Shown: positions 50,027 to 62,157, counted from the first letter of the stretch. The stretch is DNA of 64,000 nucleotides from Rapana venosa (GCA_028751875.1 CM054144.1:20978052-21042051); one strand, 5' to 3'. Notes: a model not told the origin generated them from the sequence alone. A program made the numbers and translations.

Positions 50027-53000
50027 TCACAAATGATGACACCCTCCCGTCTGCTGCTGAAACACGTCTATTGAGTCCCCATCCTCCATCTCCAGCTGAA
50101 ACAAAACAAAACATCTGAAATAGGTGGAGCAAAAGTGAGGCAAGAAAAATGCCTACCACACTATTTGATGGCAGGAGAATGGACCAAGAAGGCAGAAAAC
50201 AAGAGAAGGGGGTAGCAGGAAGAAAAGGACAAGGCAGAAACACCTTGCTCAGAATTTCCTGAAGGTGGGGATGTTATTTGCACTAGCTGGTCCCTGGCAT
50301 CCACAGGGAGAAGAGCATGACGACCCCAGACATTCAGCATTAGCTAAAGACACCAAAATGAGAAAACTTTTAAATGAAGGCATTTTTACTTCAGGCCCAA
50401 TTCAATTTCTGATCTGGGTACTACAATATGAAGGCTAAACCACCATCAAATATTAACAAATGCCACTGCCTACAAGTTTCTGGTCATAATAGTCCTGAAA
50501 TAGCTATTTATGGTTTCATATCTCACTGAAAGCAGGTGACTACATATAGACTATTATTAACTTATTGTTTTTTCTGGTTGATTTAAGTACATAAGTTTAT
50601 GGAACTAGTAAACACAATCCACATCAATTCAGCATGATTTCTCAAGAAAAAAAATGGATGCACAATCATTATATTATTTATACAGTGGTGACATATACGG
50701 TACATCAATTAGACATACAAGATTCAAATAATGCAGTCTCAAATTTTTCAATTCAATGTGAAGAGAATTGAAGTCAAAATTTAAAAAAACCGAAGTTGTA
50801 AGGGAAAAAGACTAGATGAAATTTTGGGTAATTGTCACTGATTTTTGTCTCATGCCCTTGTCTTTGAGGAAAATATCAATGGGAAAAAAACAACACCACC
50901 AAAAAACCCTAACAAAACCCCGCTAACCTTTCTGAAGCCTGCTTAGCTTTGATCGGTCCAAAACACACTGATCAATATGTATCTTTCCCAATATGGTCAC
51001 TACAACGATTCTTATTGACCTTGATGATGTACTTGACTGTATGAACATAATTTACTGAAAAATGGTGTCAAATATACTATTGCGTTTTACTAAAAATAGT
51101 TTCATCTAAAATCACATAGAACACTTAATAAGAAGCTTACCGAGTTTGGTGTGTCTTCATCGTTTATCGGATTTCCATCAAAACGAAACCGCACTGCTCC
51201 TGTTGTGATGCCCTGCAAAAGTTCACACACCAATATCAGATCACCTTACACAAACAAACTGAATGACTTTCCTATCAAAATTATGACTATTGTTGTCAAG
51301 TCACTTTGAACACCTAGCCCAAAAACTAGAGAGCTGATGGTAACTACAGTTGTACACTTGAATCTCAGCTAGGGTAATGTCCATTCAAGGGGATTTTTCC
51401 TCTGGAGTTAATTCTGGTACTGATCCCACTCCCCTGGAAACCTCTCTGATAAGACTACAAACTGCGATCCCATACATGTGTGAATGAATGCACCCAGGAT
51501 ATTACACATATACTCATGAAAAAAACCCATCCACTTTTCATAGACTGCTATGGCCAGAGGTATGGATGACAGAAATATGCCGAGCATGCACCCTACCATC
51601 TAAAGGGATAGACTCAGCCAGTTTCAACTTGCCCATAACACACTGCCAGAAAAAAAATAAGTGCTGTACCCAGTGACTTTGAAGTAGTTGAACCCACTAC
51701 AAATAGTCCTACATGAATCTGCTGATCTTGAACAGAACTGACAATTTACTACACTAGTACTGTTGTGGAATGAAAGGATAAATCAACTGAACAAAACGGC
51801 AGCGACCTGGTTACCTCGGGGTAAGACACTCCACATTCTTTGGCTTTAACAGACTCACCAAATTTTCACACACACACACATGCAGACCTACATATAAACA
51901 CTTCCAAATAAAAATCATAGCAGTTCATACACTGCACAGAAACATGTACATAACACTAATTTTGCATGGGCAATAATCTTCAGGTCATTGACAAAACATC
52001 AAACTGGGAAGTCTTTTTTTTCTTTTCTTTTTGCTGCCTCATCTTCTCTGATGTTCCCGTCCTGCTGTTTCCACTCCGCGCATCTCAATCTCCCCGCCAC
52101 AGCCATACCCTTTTTCATTATGTCTCATCCCCAGGGTCAGAAGTCCACAGAGAGCCCATCAATATCAGGCTGCCATGGGGCCACCAGCCAGAGGGGCACT
52201 GCACTGCTGCTGGGTCACTTTGGTGGTGATCAGTGGTGCCTGTTTTGAGCTAACAACATATTCAGGACACCAACTACTAAGCCCCCTACTAACGACAGTC
52301 TTAGCTCATTCGTTGAGCCAGACTGAATGAGTTGCCCACCGCTATATAAATTCCATGTATTATTATTACCTAAGGTGGCAACCATCCCCCCTGAACCTCC
52401 AAAATCAAAGGCTTTGACTAGGTAGCGGCAGCCAAAATTTTATATAGTATTTGTGTACATAAAAATGGTATTTTTGAAAAGAACTTTTTAAAACAAACAC
52501 AACAAAAAAAGAATTATGTCTCTATCTCTATTTTTTCAAAAGTTATGGGTGTCTAAAGATGGCGGTACATTTATCGGCCATTTTAACTGTATGGAAGCCT
52601 TATTTGGAAAGGACCTGTAGCAGAAAGCACTACAATCACACCCATAAAAATTTCCACATACAATGTCTATAATACTAATAATACCTACAAAAAGAATCAG
52701 CTCTCTATCTTGAAGGGGAAAAATGATATACTTTGTTAAAATTGCCTCATCATGTGATTGGCGGTTCACTCAAATAGCACGATAAGCCATGTTTGAGGTC
52801 CAACAGGTTGGATAAGATAGCATCTTATGGCTACATTTTTACATTGCTTAAAAGATATGCATACATAGATTATGTCCAATTTTTTTAGGGCTATCCTAGA
52901 CCAAATGTTTTAAATATTGGGGTCTAATTTTGCGAAAACCTAAAATGCCTGCGACGGACCAAAAAGACAGTACATGGTAGATTTTCATTAATAACTTTTG

Positions 53001-56000
53001 AACCTGTATAGATATTGACTTGGAATTTGGTGGTGTAAAATATGGTTGTATATGCTATTTAAAAATACATTGATTGATTTTTTTCATCAATTACATAAGT
53101 GTTTCAGATTCAAAATGGCCGCCAAGTGGCTAAATATGTGGTGAACATTTAAGTGAAATGTTGTGAAACACTAGTTTTTGTGAAAACATGCTTAAAAAAG
53201 AAACAAAAATCATTTTAACTCATATTTTAATGATTAATCAGATGAATAAACCCTATTTTAATGATTAATCACTTTGCATGCATTTCATATGTTGTGATAT
53301 ATCATTCTGAGAACCAGCTTCACTAATGCCTAATTACAGGTGGTAAAGGAGAGGACAGGTTCATGCCAGTATGGGGCAGCTCAGTGCTCCCTACTAAACT
53401 TGTAAACCTCTGATGTCAGAGAACTAGGCTGGTGTAAATTTGATGCTACAGTGTTGGAGGACACTGAGGATGCAGAAGCGCAAGAAGCCAAATCACTTGA
53501 ATCAGCCAAAGCCACTCAACCTACTAATGATGAAACACACATTTGAAGGAGAAAAGACCACAAAAGCAAAAATTTATTCCAGTCTTTTTATAATTTTTCT
53601 CTGTAGGCAGTTGAAGCCAGCTTTGATGTCTTATTTGTAATTTTTCCCACTGTTGTGTACAAGGCTGCCTCTTCCACAGAATTTCCTGTCAGTTGCTCCC
53701 ACCACTGGTACATATAATATCATTATGTGTTTTCCTATGCCTGTTTTCAAAAGCAATAACAGCTTTCAAAAGTCCACATGAAGCTGTGAAGGGGATGCAT
53801 AAGTCTCCAGATGATGTCCATGTTGGCTGGTTACAACATTTTCACACAATCCTTAAATGGACACAGCTGTCTATATGACTGGCTTGGACAAAAATGTCTT
53901 TCTATTGGTGTATCCTGTAGTACATTTTCTTTCAACTTAGTCAGAAGACACTGCAACCCTGGAAGCTCAGTATACAATTGAGTTGACAGAGAAATGTGGC
54001 TGTTTCATCAAATGTCTTCTCACCTTCTTGCTTTAGTACCAATAACTGAATCAGCAGATGCTTGCAAATCTCTGCAACACACCTTTGGATGACAACTGTT
54101 TAGAGTTGCCAGAAAAATATACCTCAGCTTGTTAAGTTAATTTCCATTTCTATGTCAGCATTTAAAGAAATGAAAAACTAAAAGGTTTATAGAAACTGTT
54201 ATGCATAGACAAAGAAAATAATTGGGGAGACACACTATGACACACATAAGAAATCCAACAAAGTCTTCATTCCATTGGTGCTATAACTGCTGGTAATGAC
54301 TGCAGTACAAATGTGTGACAGATTGATAAAGGTTGAAATAAAGAATTATTTACCTGAAGCACATCTGTGTTAACATCTTTTATTGTAACATGTGTGTGTG
54401 TGTGTGTTTATGCTAGCACTGGAAGCCAATCAACCCCAAAATAATGGAAAAGGGAAATGAATGGGATTGGGGGGGGGGTTGCTAGGCTGATAGACACTGT
54501 ACTAATACGTATTGTGTATGGTAATAATAATACAAAAGATAATAATAAGCTTACTATTGAGTATTACTGCACTGACATGTAACTCTACCTTGTATATGTT
54601 GCCGGAGAAGAAACTCATTGATATCACATTAATTTATGGAAAGATTGCGTAACTCAAAAATCCCCCGGCACAACTAAACAAAGAAAATAAACTAAACCCC
54701 ACTTTCAATTCACCAAAAATGATACTAAAGTGTGAATTGGTCAAAACAAAAACAAAAACCGGGACGACGTTTGCTTCTTAGAAATCACTGAGTCACGACG
54801 ATCTCGGATTATCTTCTCTTTGTTAGGCTGGTCATTCGGTAAATCGTTAAATACGATCGCTATTTCACCATGTAACCTTACCAAAAAAATACATTGTATA
54901 GAGATACGTTCAAACTATCTTATTTTGCAATCATCGTAAATTTGTGAAGTGATTTTGTGGAAATATCTGACGAAATCGGGCATGCTTTTTTCTTTCCGGT
55001 TCGCACATGTCCGAAGATCGACAACGATCGTAATAGTCCTTTACTAAGTCTTCGTTTTCAACGATCGCACGAATTATTGCGCAAACCAAGCGATCTTTGT
55101 ATAAATAAACTGTTATATCGATGATCTATATTGAAACATTTATGAAATTTACCCCGTAAATCGAAAAAATTGTCGATCCTTGACAAGATCGGTTCAAGAT
55201 CGGTTCGCGATGTCCGTTCGTCCTTGCCCTTGCGTTAACGAACTTTCCACCGTTTGAACACTTTGCTTTTATTGGTTTGCGGGTGGACGACAGTCCATGA
55301 ATACATTAACCCATTCCCAAATTAGTACAAATAGGTCGTCTAGTTTGATTTTCACCTTGAGTATTGGCTATTTTAAGCTACAGGTTCTTCGGAGTTCGCC
55401 GTCGGAGATCGTTTTTGTACGCCAAAAATCCGTTTTTTCGCGAAAATTAGCCAGTTATGAAAAAACTTTCACCCATCTTGGTATTCTACAATAAAATCTG
55501 AACACAATGATACAAATATAGTGACACATAGTTGTCTGTCGCGAATACGCATCGGATTCAAAGTGGTCATGTCTCTTTGAAGATTTGTACATGTGCGCGA
55601 AAATGGCGGCCGCGCAGCGATTTTTAGCGGAATGCACACCTCATTCACACGCTTTGCGTATTGACGATACACAAGCCACAGAAATAAAAATACACTCAAT
55701 GAAAAGAAGAAAGATTGAACTTTTTTCGGATATACAGTGTTTTTTAATCAGTAAAACAGAAGCGGAGTAATAAGAAAGTGAAAAGACCGAAAATTTGCCA
55801 CTTTTCAGCAGTGATGACAGTATTCGCCTGGGGCTGCCGCTACCTACTTTGACACAAACTCGCCACAAGCACAGAAGTGTACGGGGAAACCGAATCTGAG
55901 GTCACCATGAGACCAGAGCAATTGGGACCACCAAATTAGAGGCCTTTTTTTATTTAAAAAAATTTGTTTTTATTGCAGGACGATCAATGACAATGAGGAT

Positions 56001-59000
56001 AACATAATGCTGCTGCTATGAAGTGCATATGCTTTCCAACTACTTAACAAGGTTGTACTCTATGCTTACTATCATAATATTTCCCGGCATCAACCAGGCC
56101 CGAGAGATACAGACACCTGCAGTGTTGGTGAGGTAATTTGAAGCAATTCTCTCAAACTCGAATCCATAAAATGGATGAAGCTTGACTGGTCTCATTCTTC
56201 CCACTAAACACACAGCATATTCACTCTGGGTAGGAGCCAGCTGGAGTGCAAAAAATCCCTACAACTCTTACAAGATTTGATCCTGCCACCTTTCGGTCCG
56301 AAATCCAAGGTGCTAACCACTGTGCCACGGTGGCTGGAGTCTTTTATTCCAGACATATAATTAATGACAAAAACAAGTAGGTTACATCAAATCAACATAG
56401 CAGGCCAGTATAATTTTATTTCCAAATGGATCAATATGCTACTTAACCCTAGTGGCGCGGTTCCCGGAATATTCCGGGAAAGGCGGGTCTAGGCTGTGTG
56501 GCGGATCCCGGAATATTCCGGGATGACGTGGGTGGTCATAGTTGAAAGCTTACTTTCGCTTTCAAAGGTCAGCCAATGAATGTTAAGGCCGTTGTAGGCC
56601 CGCAGAAAGGGGTGAAGGTCGTTTGACACACACAAGCAACGAAGAATCTGATTGGTTAAGAGTGTATTTTTTTTTTTTCGGACCAGCGAGATCGTCTTCA
56701 ACAAAAATGGCGGCCAGCGTTTGCACTAGAATTTCTTCAAGCGTTTTTTCGAGCTTTTTTACAAATTTGACAGCGAGGAGGAGTTTTAGAGGCTGGATTT
56801 GGTTGAAATAAACAATGAGAGAGACGATGAGGTAAGGATTGTGGAATATTTTGAAAAACTTGGTAAAAATCGATCGCGATCGGACTGAATCGAGCGGTGC
56901 TAGTTTTGCTGGATGGACTTTTCGCTACTCGGCGATTTCGACGTCACAGATTGTTTTACTTTATTTTGACGCAACGAGGCTTCGAAATAACTGTTGTTGA
57001 GTCAAATCGCTATGCTGCTGAGTACTTTGCATCACATGAAATCAAGCGATCTTTGTATTTTTGTCATAGAAAGCCACCACTTCGCACATTCCGCCATGAC
57101 GGTCGCGATGGCGTCGATCCTGTCGCTGAACTTTTCTGAGTATTTGGTGACCGATAAAGCGATACAAACTCCTTATTTTTTGAAAACTAATGTCAAGAAA
57201 TAGTGTTTACCTAATCATGACATTTATGCACCGCAAGAACTTTGCTTATCGTGTTAAAATCGATCCGGGGCCCTGACAGTGGAACAGTGATCGGTAGTGC
57301 GAACATGATTTTTTTTTTTGATTTTTTTTTTACATAATCATAAACACTACACACTATTATAAAATTATACTCAATTAAAAGCATATTATCTCTTCTTTCC
57401 AGTGATCTATAGCTTAACACATTTAATTCAGTTTTATATATCAATATCAAGGGTTGTTTGAGCCCACCATGCTCCAAAACAATGCTAGCCAATGTTAATT
57501 CAGCCAATAGAAGTGAGGCTTGTTGCTGTTTATTTAGCGCTACTAGGGTTAAGCATCTATCTATATATATCACTTACAGCTCTGTTGCAGTATGCTCCCA
57601 TCAACTTTCTCAGGGGTGTGTTCTTTTTGATTTTGAAATGGACCACGCTCCCATCCTGTCCTGTTACTTTCAGATTGATGTGTTCACTTTCATTCTTACA
57701 GTCCTCGATCTGAAACAACAACAAAAACAAGTTACAAAATCAAGAACCGGCATTTTTTTTCTTCTTTGGATAAACTGATACAATCAGAACATTTATTCTG
57801 ATACAATTATCATTTTGTGGTGTGGGTGAGAGAAAATGAGAGAGAACTCAAGAGATTACTGGAAAACAAATGAACGCTCCAACTGGAAGCCAAAGGAACA
57901 AAATACTTGAAAGGAAAGCTGTGTAATCTGTAAAAAAAACACACACAAAAACCACACACACACAAAACGTGTTTGAGACACTTGTTAGAAGTTAGATACG
58001 CGATACAATAGACATGAGAACAGAAAACAAATTAAGAAAACTTTTTTTTAAACCTGATCTGTAATTTGTAATGGGAGGATGGGAGGGAGGGAGGGACAAA
58101 GAGAGGCAAAGCGGAAGAACAGAGAAATGGAGGAAGAGACTGGAGAGAGAAAATCTCAAACTGGTATACCATATAGGCTACCAGTACCACTGAGTGTACA
58201 AGGTTTTGTAACTTCTTGTCTATAAGTATACGTGTAATACATCATCCAACAGCTGAGTTTTCTTTTCTATTTAAAAAATTTTTTTTTAAAAAGAAGTCAT
58301 GCAGTATTAGGTGCTTTACACATCCACAGTCATGAACATCTGGTATCACTGGCAGAAAATAAGAAATGCTGCTCTTACTCTTACTCTTAGCTTGGCCCAT
58401 CACTCAACACATTCCCACAAATGGGGAAACACACTGGCATGCATTATTCAATTTATTGTATTGTGTACCACTTTTAGTTTAAGTCACAGCAGATTTCTCT
58501 GAGTGAAATTCAGGCTACTCTCTTCAGGGAGAGTGCATTGCCAAGAACCACCCATCATTTTTTCTTTTTCTGTCTGCATATAATATATTATTGTAGTATC
58601 CCATCTTTTAGACATTACACTTACAGTTGCCTAGTTCACCCAGTTGCCCTCTTTGGGGCACCTATCCTCTTAACAACTTAAGGGACTGGGAAGTTAAAGC
58701 AGCAAGATACAGACAGCCAGTGAGGCACAGCCCTCCACTAGCTCCAGTCAAAATGCTGACCCCTAGAAAAAATGTCTCTTGACACCTTGCCCCCCATTAC
58801 TGAAGTTTAGTGTATTTTTTCCTTAAATTTCACAGGCAAGCTTTCTGGTAGCTGGGCAAAAAAATGTAAATTAAAAAACGCATATCATATTTTCAAAAAG
58901 CAAGCAAAAAACTTACAAAGCATGATTGTAGCGACCAATGCTATGTCATCTAGTATGGCGAATCACATGGACAATGATGGACATGTAGTCTAATGATGTA

Positions 59001-59336
59001 GCTAGTTTGATTAAATAACAACGTAAAGTACTTGTGGAAAAAATATTTCTTTATCAAGATATGACAGTAGTCTACAAGACAGATCTAGACTAACCTTTCA
59101 ACTTGTCTGCAATTGAACTCTGTCTGATTTATCTGCTAAATGTTGATCACCATCATCGGGAAATACTGAAGCATGATCGCCTTTGATTAGGCAAACAAAT
59201 CGAAATATATCTCTCCCCCTTAAAGAACAAATAATAATAACACATAGAATCTGTAAGTGAGAACATATTTATGTTTTTAACTCCTTTGTAATCATACAAC
59301 CCGCACCTTCTTCTGACTTTGTTGATCACCGTCCAT
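50027..59336 (-). CDS. SUMO: Small ubiquitin-related modifier (SUMO2/3-like), 4 exons, 100 aa precursor
   Basis: Exons in transcript order: 59307-59336, 57578-57709, 51141-51212, 50027-50095. All introns are phase 0 and GT-AG; the frame is 303 nt. The protein has a short hydrophilic N-terminus (1-19), then a ubiquitin-like fold starting [20 protein letters not shown], with [24 protein letters not shown] and [18 protein letters not shown]. The diglycine (95-96) is followed by CHHL, so a SUMO protease must remove four residues before conjugation through E1 (SAE1/UBA2) and UBC9. The core matches SUMO2/3 much better than SUMO1. The classical N-terminal chain-forming consensus is not present. An acceptor-like TTTTTTCAG at 59378-59370 and an open frame down to the ATG leave room for an upstream exon or an N-terminal extension. 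Confidence 0.93.
51372..51600 (+). mobile_element. Strongly diverged tRNA-derived SINE fragment
   Basis: CAAGGGGATTTTTCCTCTGG, then GATAAGACTACAAACTGCG follow the family order, with many substitutions. It lies in SUMO intron 2. Confidence 0.5.
52005..52440 (-). repeat. Second copy of the 480-bp dispersed repeat, interrupted
   Basis: This is the inverted copy of 14640-14985. At 52339-52372 it is interrupted by CGCTATATAAATTCCAT plus (ATT)n, a retroelement tail absent from the 14.6-kb copy. Confidence 0.65.
54760..55800. other. CpG- and GATC-rich block in SUMO intron 2
   Basis: Composition differs sharply from the surroundings: many CGATC, GATCG and TCGCG words. From 55306 a TTAACCCATTCCC sequence resembles a piggyBac left end, and about 290 bp further an AAAATGGCGGCCGCGCAGCG start is followed by a 55-codon frame ([16 protein letters not shown]...). 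The AAGCGATCTTTGTAT word recurs in the element at 56447-57548. Probably transposon-derived; not proven. Confidence 0.4.
55940..56345 (-). mobile_element. tRNA-derived SINE, near full length
   Basis: The minus strand starts near 56335 with GTGGCACAGTGGTTAGCACC (box A) and GGCAGGATCAAATC (decayed box B), then the body shared with 14280-14490 and an A/T-rich tail. It lies in SUMO intron 2. Confidence 0.7.
56447..57548 (+). mobile_element. piggyBac-like transposon, internally deleted, with TTAA duplications
   Basis: TTAA occurs at 56443-56446 and 57549-57552. The termini are CCCTAGTGGCGC (left) and GCGCTACTAGGG (right), a 12-bp inverted repeat with one mismatch. The interior starts with AAAATGGCGGCCAGCG and carries frame-shifted transposase pieces: [20 protein letters not shown] (56969-57030) and [20 protein letters not shown] (57132-57190), which correspond to the ETNRYA and DYWSTDPLLSTPFF regions of the family. 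The catalytic DDD region is missing. The right end is 26 bp from SUMO exon 2. Confidence 0.85.
56461..56524. repeat. Two 20-bp perfect palindromes in the transposon end
   Basis: TTCCCGGAATATTCCGGGAA (56461-56480) and ATCCCGGAATATTCCGGGAT (56505-56524) lie 44 bp apart in a direct repeat of the form GTGGCGG...; they are subterminal to the left end of the piggyBac-like element, a likely transposase-binding arrangement. Confidence 0.9.
58485..58620 (-). mobile_element. Partial SINE of the 5636 family
   Basis: AAGTCACAGCAGATTTCTCT, GTGAAATTCAGGCTACTCTC and TTTTTCTGTCTGCA correspond to 5669-5765. It lies in SUMO intron 1. Confidence 0.65.
58620..58815 (+). mobile_element. Body fragment of the tRNA/5S-headed SINE (copy E)
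   Basis: CAGTTGCCTAGTTCACCCAG, AAGTTAAAGCAGCAAG and TGACACCTTGCCCCC follow the order of copy B but are diverged. The head is missing. It lies in SUMO intron 1. Confidence 0.5.
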
Positions 59337-60019
59337 GTTGATGTTTAGAACACACGACTCTTCCACAGGCTGAAAAAATGGCGCACAAAGAGAAAGCACT
59401 GAGAGAAGTTGTTAAGGTACACTGCTTTTCATTGGTGCAAACTGTCTCATTTCATTGTTTTTCTCTTCAGACAAAAATCTTTTCCTATTTATTAAAATTT
59501 ATAATGAGATGACACTCTCCATAGAAGTTTTCTTATTTATTTTTCTACAAAGTTGAAATAATCATTAAAAAAAAGCACTGTATATAATACCTAAAAATCA
59601 CAGTTAAACCTCATTCAGCCAATCAAAAGAGGTATGACAAAACAGGCCGGCTTTAGGGTAAGCATATCTTTTCCTTCCGGGTTGTTTTGCAATCAAGGCT
59701 ACACTCAAATTATAAAAAGCTTTATTTCTCGAAAATCCAAATTCCAGTCCCTAAATCGGAAATCTCCGCTGGGACGTAAATACAATCACAACAACAACAA
59801 CAAGGCACATGGTGATGGCTGGTTGATGATACAGTCCCTGAATCGGATGGCTCTCTTTGGACATGGCTCCTATAATACAATTAAACCAAGTCTTGGCGAC
59901 AGTCTCAGGAAAATAGGCAAGGAAGGCTTCCTGAAGGCCCTATGTGGCTGCCCTCTCTTCATGTCAATCTGAATGACGTCATTAACTTATATCAATAATT
60001 TATTTTATTTGTATTCTTT

Positions 60020-60115
60020 TTATTTCGAGGATAATGGAATAAGCACTTGTGTGCTTTTTTACACCCAGTCCCCGTGTGTATGCAGTATTGTCAAATTTGT
60101 CATCCATTCATTCAG
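60020..60115 (-). mobile_element. SINE 3' end fragment of the 23057 family
   Basis: The reverse complement of GAGGATAATGGAATAAGCAC ... TTGTCATCCATTC, with the rest missing. Confidence 0.7.
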
Positions 60116-60139
60116 CAAATCAACCAGAGAGAGAGAGAA

Positions 60140-60164
60140 AGGGGGGGGGGGGGGGGGGGGGGGG
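60140..60164 (+). repeat. Poly(G) run preceded by (GA)n
   Basis: About 25 G in a row; further G runs at 60831-60848, 27559-27579 and 18580-18601 suggest an organism with many G/C homopolymers. Confidence 0.8.
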
Positions 60165-60533
60165 CTAACAAGAAAAAAAGTTACCACTGTCAACGCTGAT
60201 GCCCCGTGATTGCACGTGGAAATGAACTCGGAGGGTTTTGAACAGTGTTAACAGCCAAGCCGACATTTTCATTTCTGATTTGGCCAGGACTGACACAAGA
60301 TGTGTTGTTTAGTCCTAGTTTGGGAAGCAGAAAACCCACACCTTGCATCATCGCCACATACCTGAGGCTACAGGTAACCGTTTGTAGTAAGCTGATTTGT
60401 TTGTTATTCATGACCATGTTCGAAATTTAATAATATACATGGAAGGTTTAAAGCGCTAGATGTATAATCTTGAAAAACAAATCAAAGCTCTTGCATTCAA
60501 TGCAACCAATCACAAGTATTTTTTAAAAAATCA

Positions 60534-60570
<37 letters not shown>

Positions 60571-60574
60571 GCAT

Positions 60575-60832
60575 GTTTGTGATCTGCTGACCTAGGTTCC
60601 AATCTGTTTAAGAGAATTTTTCCGCTGGCATTAGGCCTAACATTGGTGCGACTCCACTCTCCCCAACAGTCCGGATGAGACTATAAACCGAGGTCCTGTG
60701 TGGGAACGCACACAGAACATCTTGAGCACACGTTAAAACCCGTTCGGCTTTTCGGAAGAGTAGGTCATTGTGTGCCGGTGGAAACCGATGACAAATTTAC
60801 AAAACAGCATACACATGGGGACTGGATGAAAG
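60575..60832 (+). mobile_element. tRNA-derived SINE of the 23057 family, tail lost
   Basis: GATCTGCTGACCTAGGTTCC (box B side), ATGAGACTATAAACCGAGG and ATGGGGACTGGATGAAAGGG. A poly(G) run replaces the usual 3' part. Confidence 0.75.
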
Positions 60833-61299
60833 GGGGGGGGGGGGGGGGCGGAAATCTTAGGTTGGAAATTGCCTTGAGGCTGGATTAAAGAAAAAAATGA
60901 AAGCATACAGAAAAGCAAGGGGGGAGTACTTTATACTCAAGGCTGTACAGAAAATGTTGCTAAGATGATCATCATTTAATAAACTGTTTAGGAAGTTTGT
61001 TTTTTCCTAGTAGGGAGTCTTGCAATTGCATAAAAACACAGTAGATAAAATTGTTTGCACACACACTTAAAAGTGCATGCACACCTGACGTACACAACAC
61101 ACACTTGCAGTAGAATACATAGTATCACTGATTTAAAGTGCTATTCCAAACTAATGGAAAGCTTTTTGTTCTCAGGTAGGCTCAAGGAAGATGACTTGCA
61201 CTACCTTCAGCCTATCAACCCACATAGATCTAGAATCCAGAAAGCAGAAAAGATGGGATTCACCGCACTACTGGCCTCTACTCTGTGAGCTACAATACA

Positions 61300-62095
61300 A
61301 ACCTGAGGCAGAAGTCATGAAAACAGCTGCGGCCCACGTCATAGTTTGAACAGCTCCTGGAAAATCACCTTGACCAGTGCCCTGCCCAGCATCTTGCAGG
61401 CCTTCCAATCCAAGAAAAATACTGACCTGAGTGACCTTTAGTCCTGCAGTGGATCCCCTCCCATTGCAGTGTGCCTGGCAATGAGACCGACTCCCTGGTG
61501 AAGGAAAAGCACAAAGCAAGGCAGGTGATTAGGTCTACCATTTATTCTGAAATCGTGACCGGTCACCTGACCTGGGCCAAGCCAATGAATACAGTAGCAT
61601 CTACACCTTAAGTCAGATTCCAGTTACCTGCCGATATATAAAGCCTGCGAAAGCCATGATAAAGAGCAGTGCTCTTGCAAGACTGGCAGCTAGACAACAG
61701 AACATATATTACAGCTCTGCCTGCTACATGAAACATTCCAAAGATCTCCAGACAACAGAACATGTATTTCAGCCCTGCCTGCTACATGAAACATTCCAAA
61801 GATCTCCAGACAACAGAACATGGATTGCAGCCCTGCCTGCTATTCAAAACATTCTGTTGTGAATGAGGATCTGGCCTGACCCCACCCCAGTGACCAAGCA
61901 GCTTCACGTCAGCTTAGTCTAACCTGCAGTGCACCACTGCCTCCATCATCATAGACTGAGCTGTCCATCTGACAAACGCAGAAGAAAAACAGGAACATCG
62001 CACTGGTGAAAACTTCAGCCAACTAGCTTCTTGCAGCTGTGGGTGCCACTGCAAATGCGACAGCTATGGGGACATGCAACTTAACTATCATTAAA
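61300..62095 (+). mobile_element. Decayed LINE: RNase H and 3' end
   Basis: The translation of 61446-61502 gives QWIPSHCSVPGNETDSL, the QWIPSHxxVxGNExAD signature of the RNase H domain in non-LTR retrotransposons. Further on, TTEHVFQPCLLHETF matches the usual post-RNase H segment. Many stops and frameshifts are present. The 3' part has a 58-bp tandem triplication and a C/H-rich end (CSCGCHCKC). Confidence 0.75.
61693..61850 (+). repeat. 58-bp tandem triplication within the decayed LINE
   Basis: GACAACAGAACAT starts at 61693, 61751 and 61809; the units differ at only a few bases. Confidence 0.88.
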
Positions 62096-62111
62096 CTGTG
62101 AGTATAAGATA

Positions 62112-62112
<1 letters not shown>

Positions 62113-62157
<45 letters not shown>

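Noticed and set aside
53170..54360. Possible transposase gene in SUMO intron 2
   Set aside because: Short frames with scattered stops on both strands; no catalytic or terminal motif recognised.
56461..56480. Heat-shock element
   Set aside because: The TTC and GAA units are spaced by three bases, not two, so the alternating 5-bp HSE pattern is not met.
59634..59972. 112-codon plus-strand frame upstream of SUMO
   Set aside because: Low-complexity Asn run from (CAA)n, no domain and begins in SUMO's own upstream region; could be its promoter or UTR.
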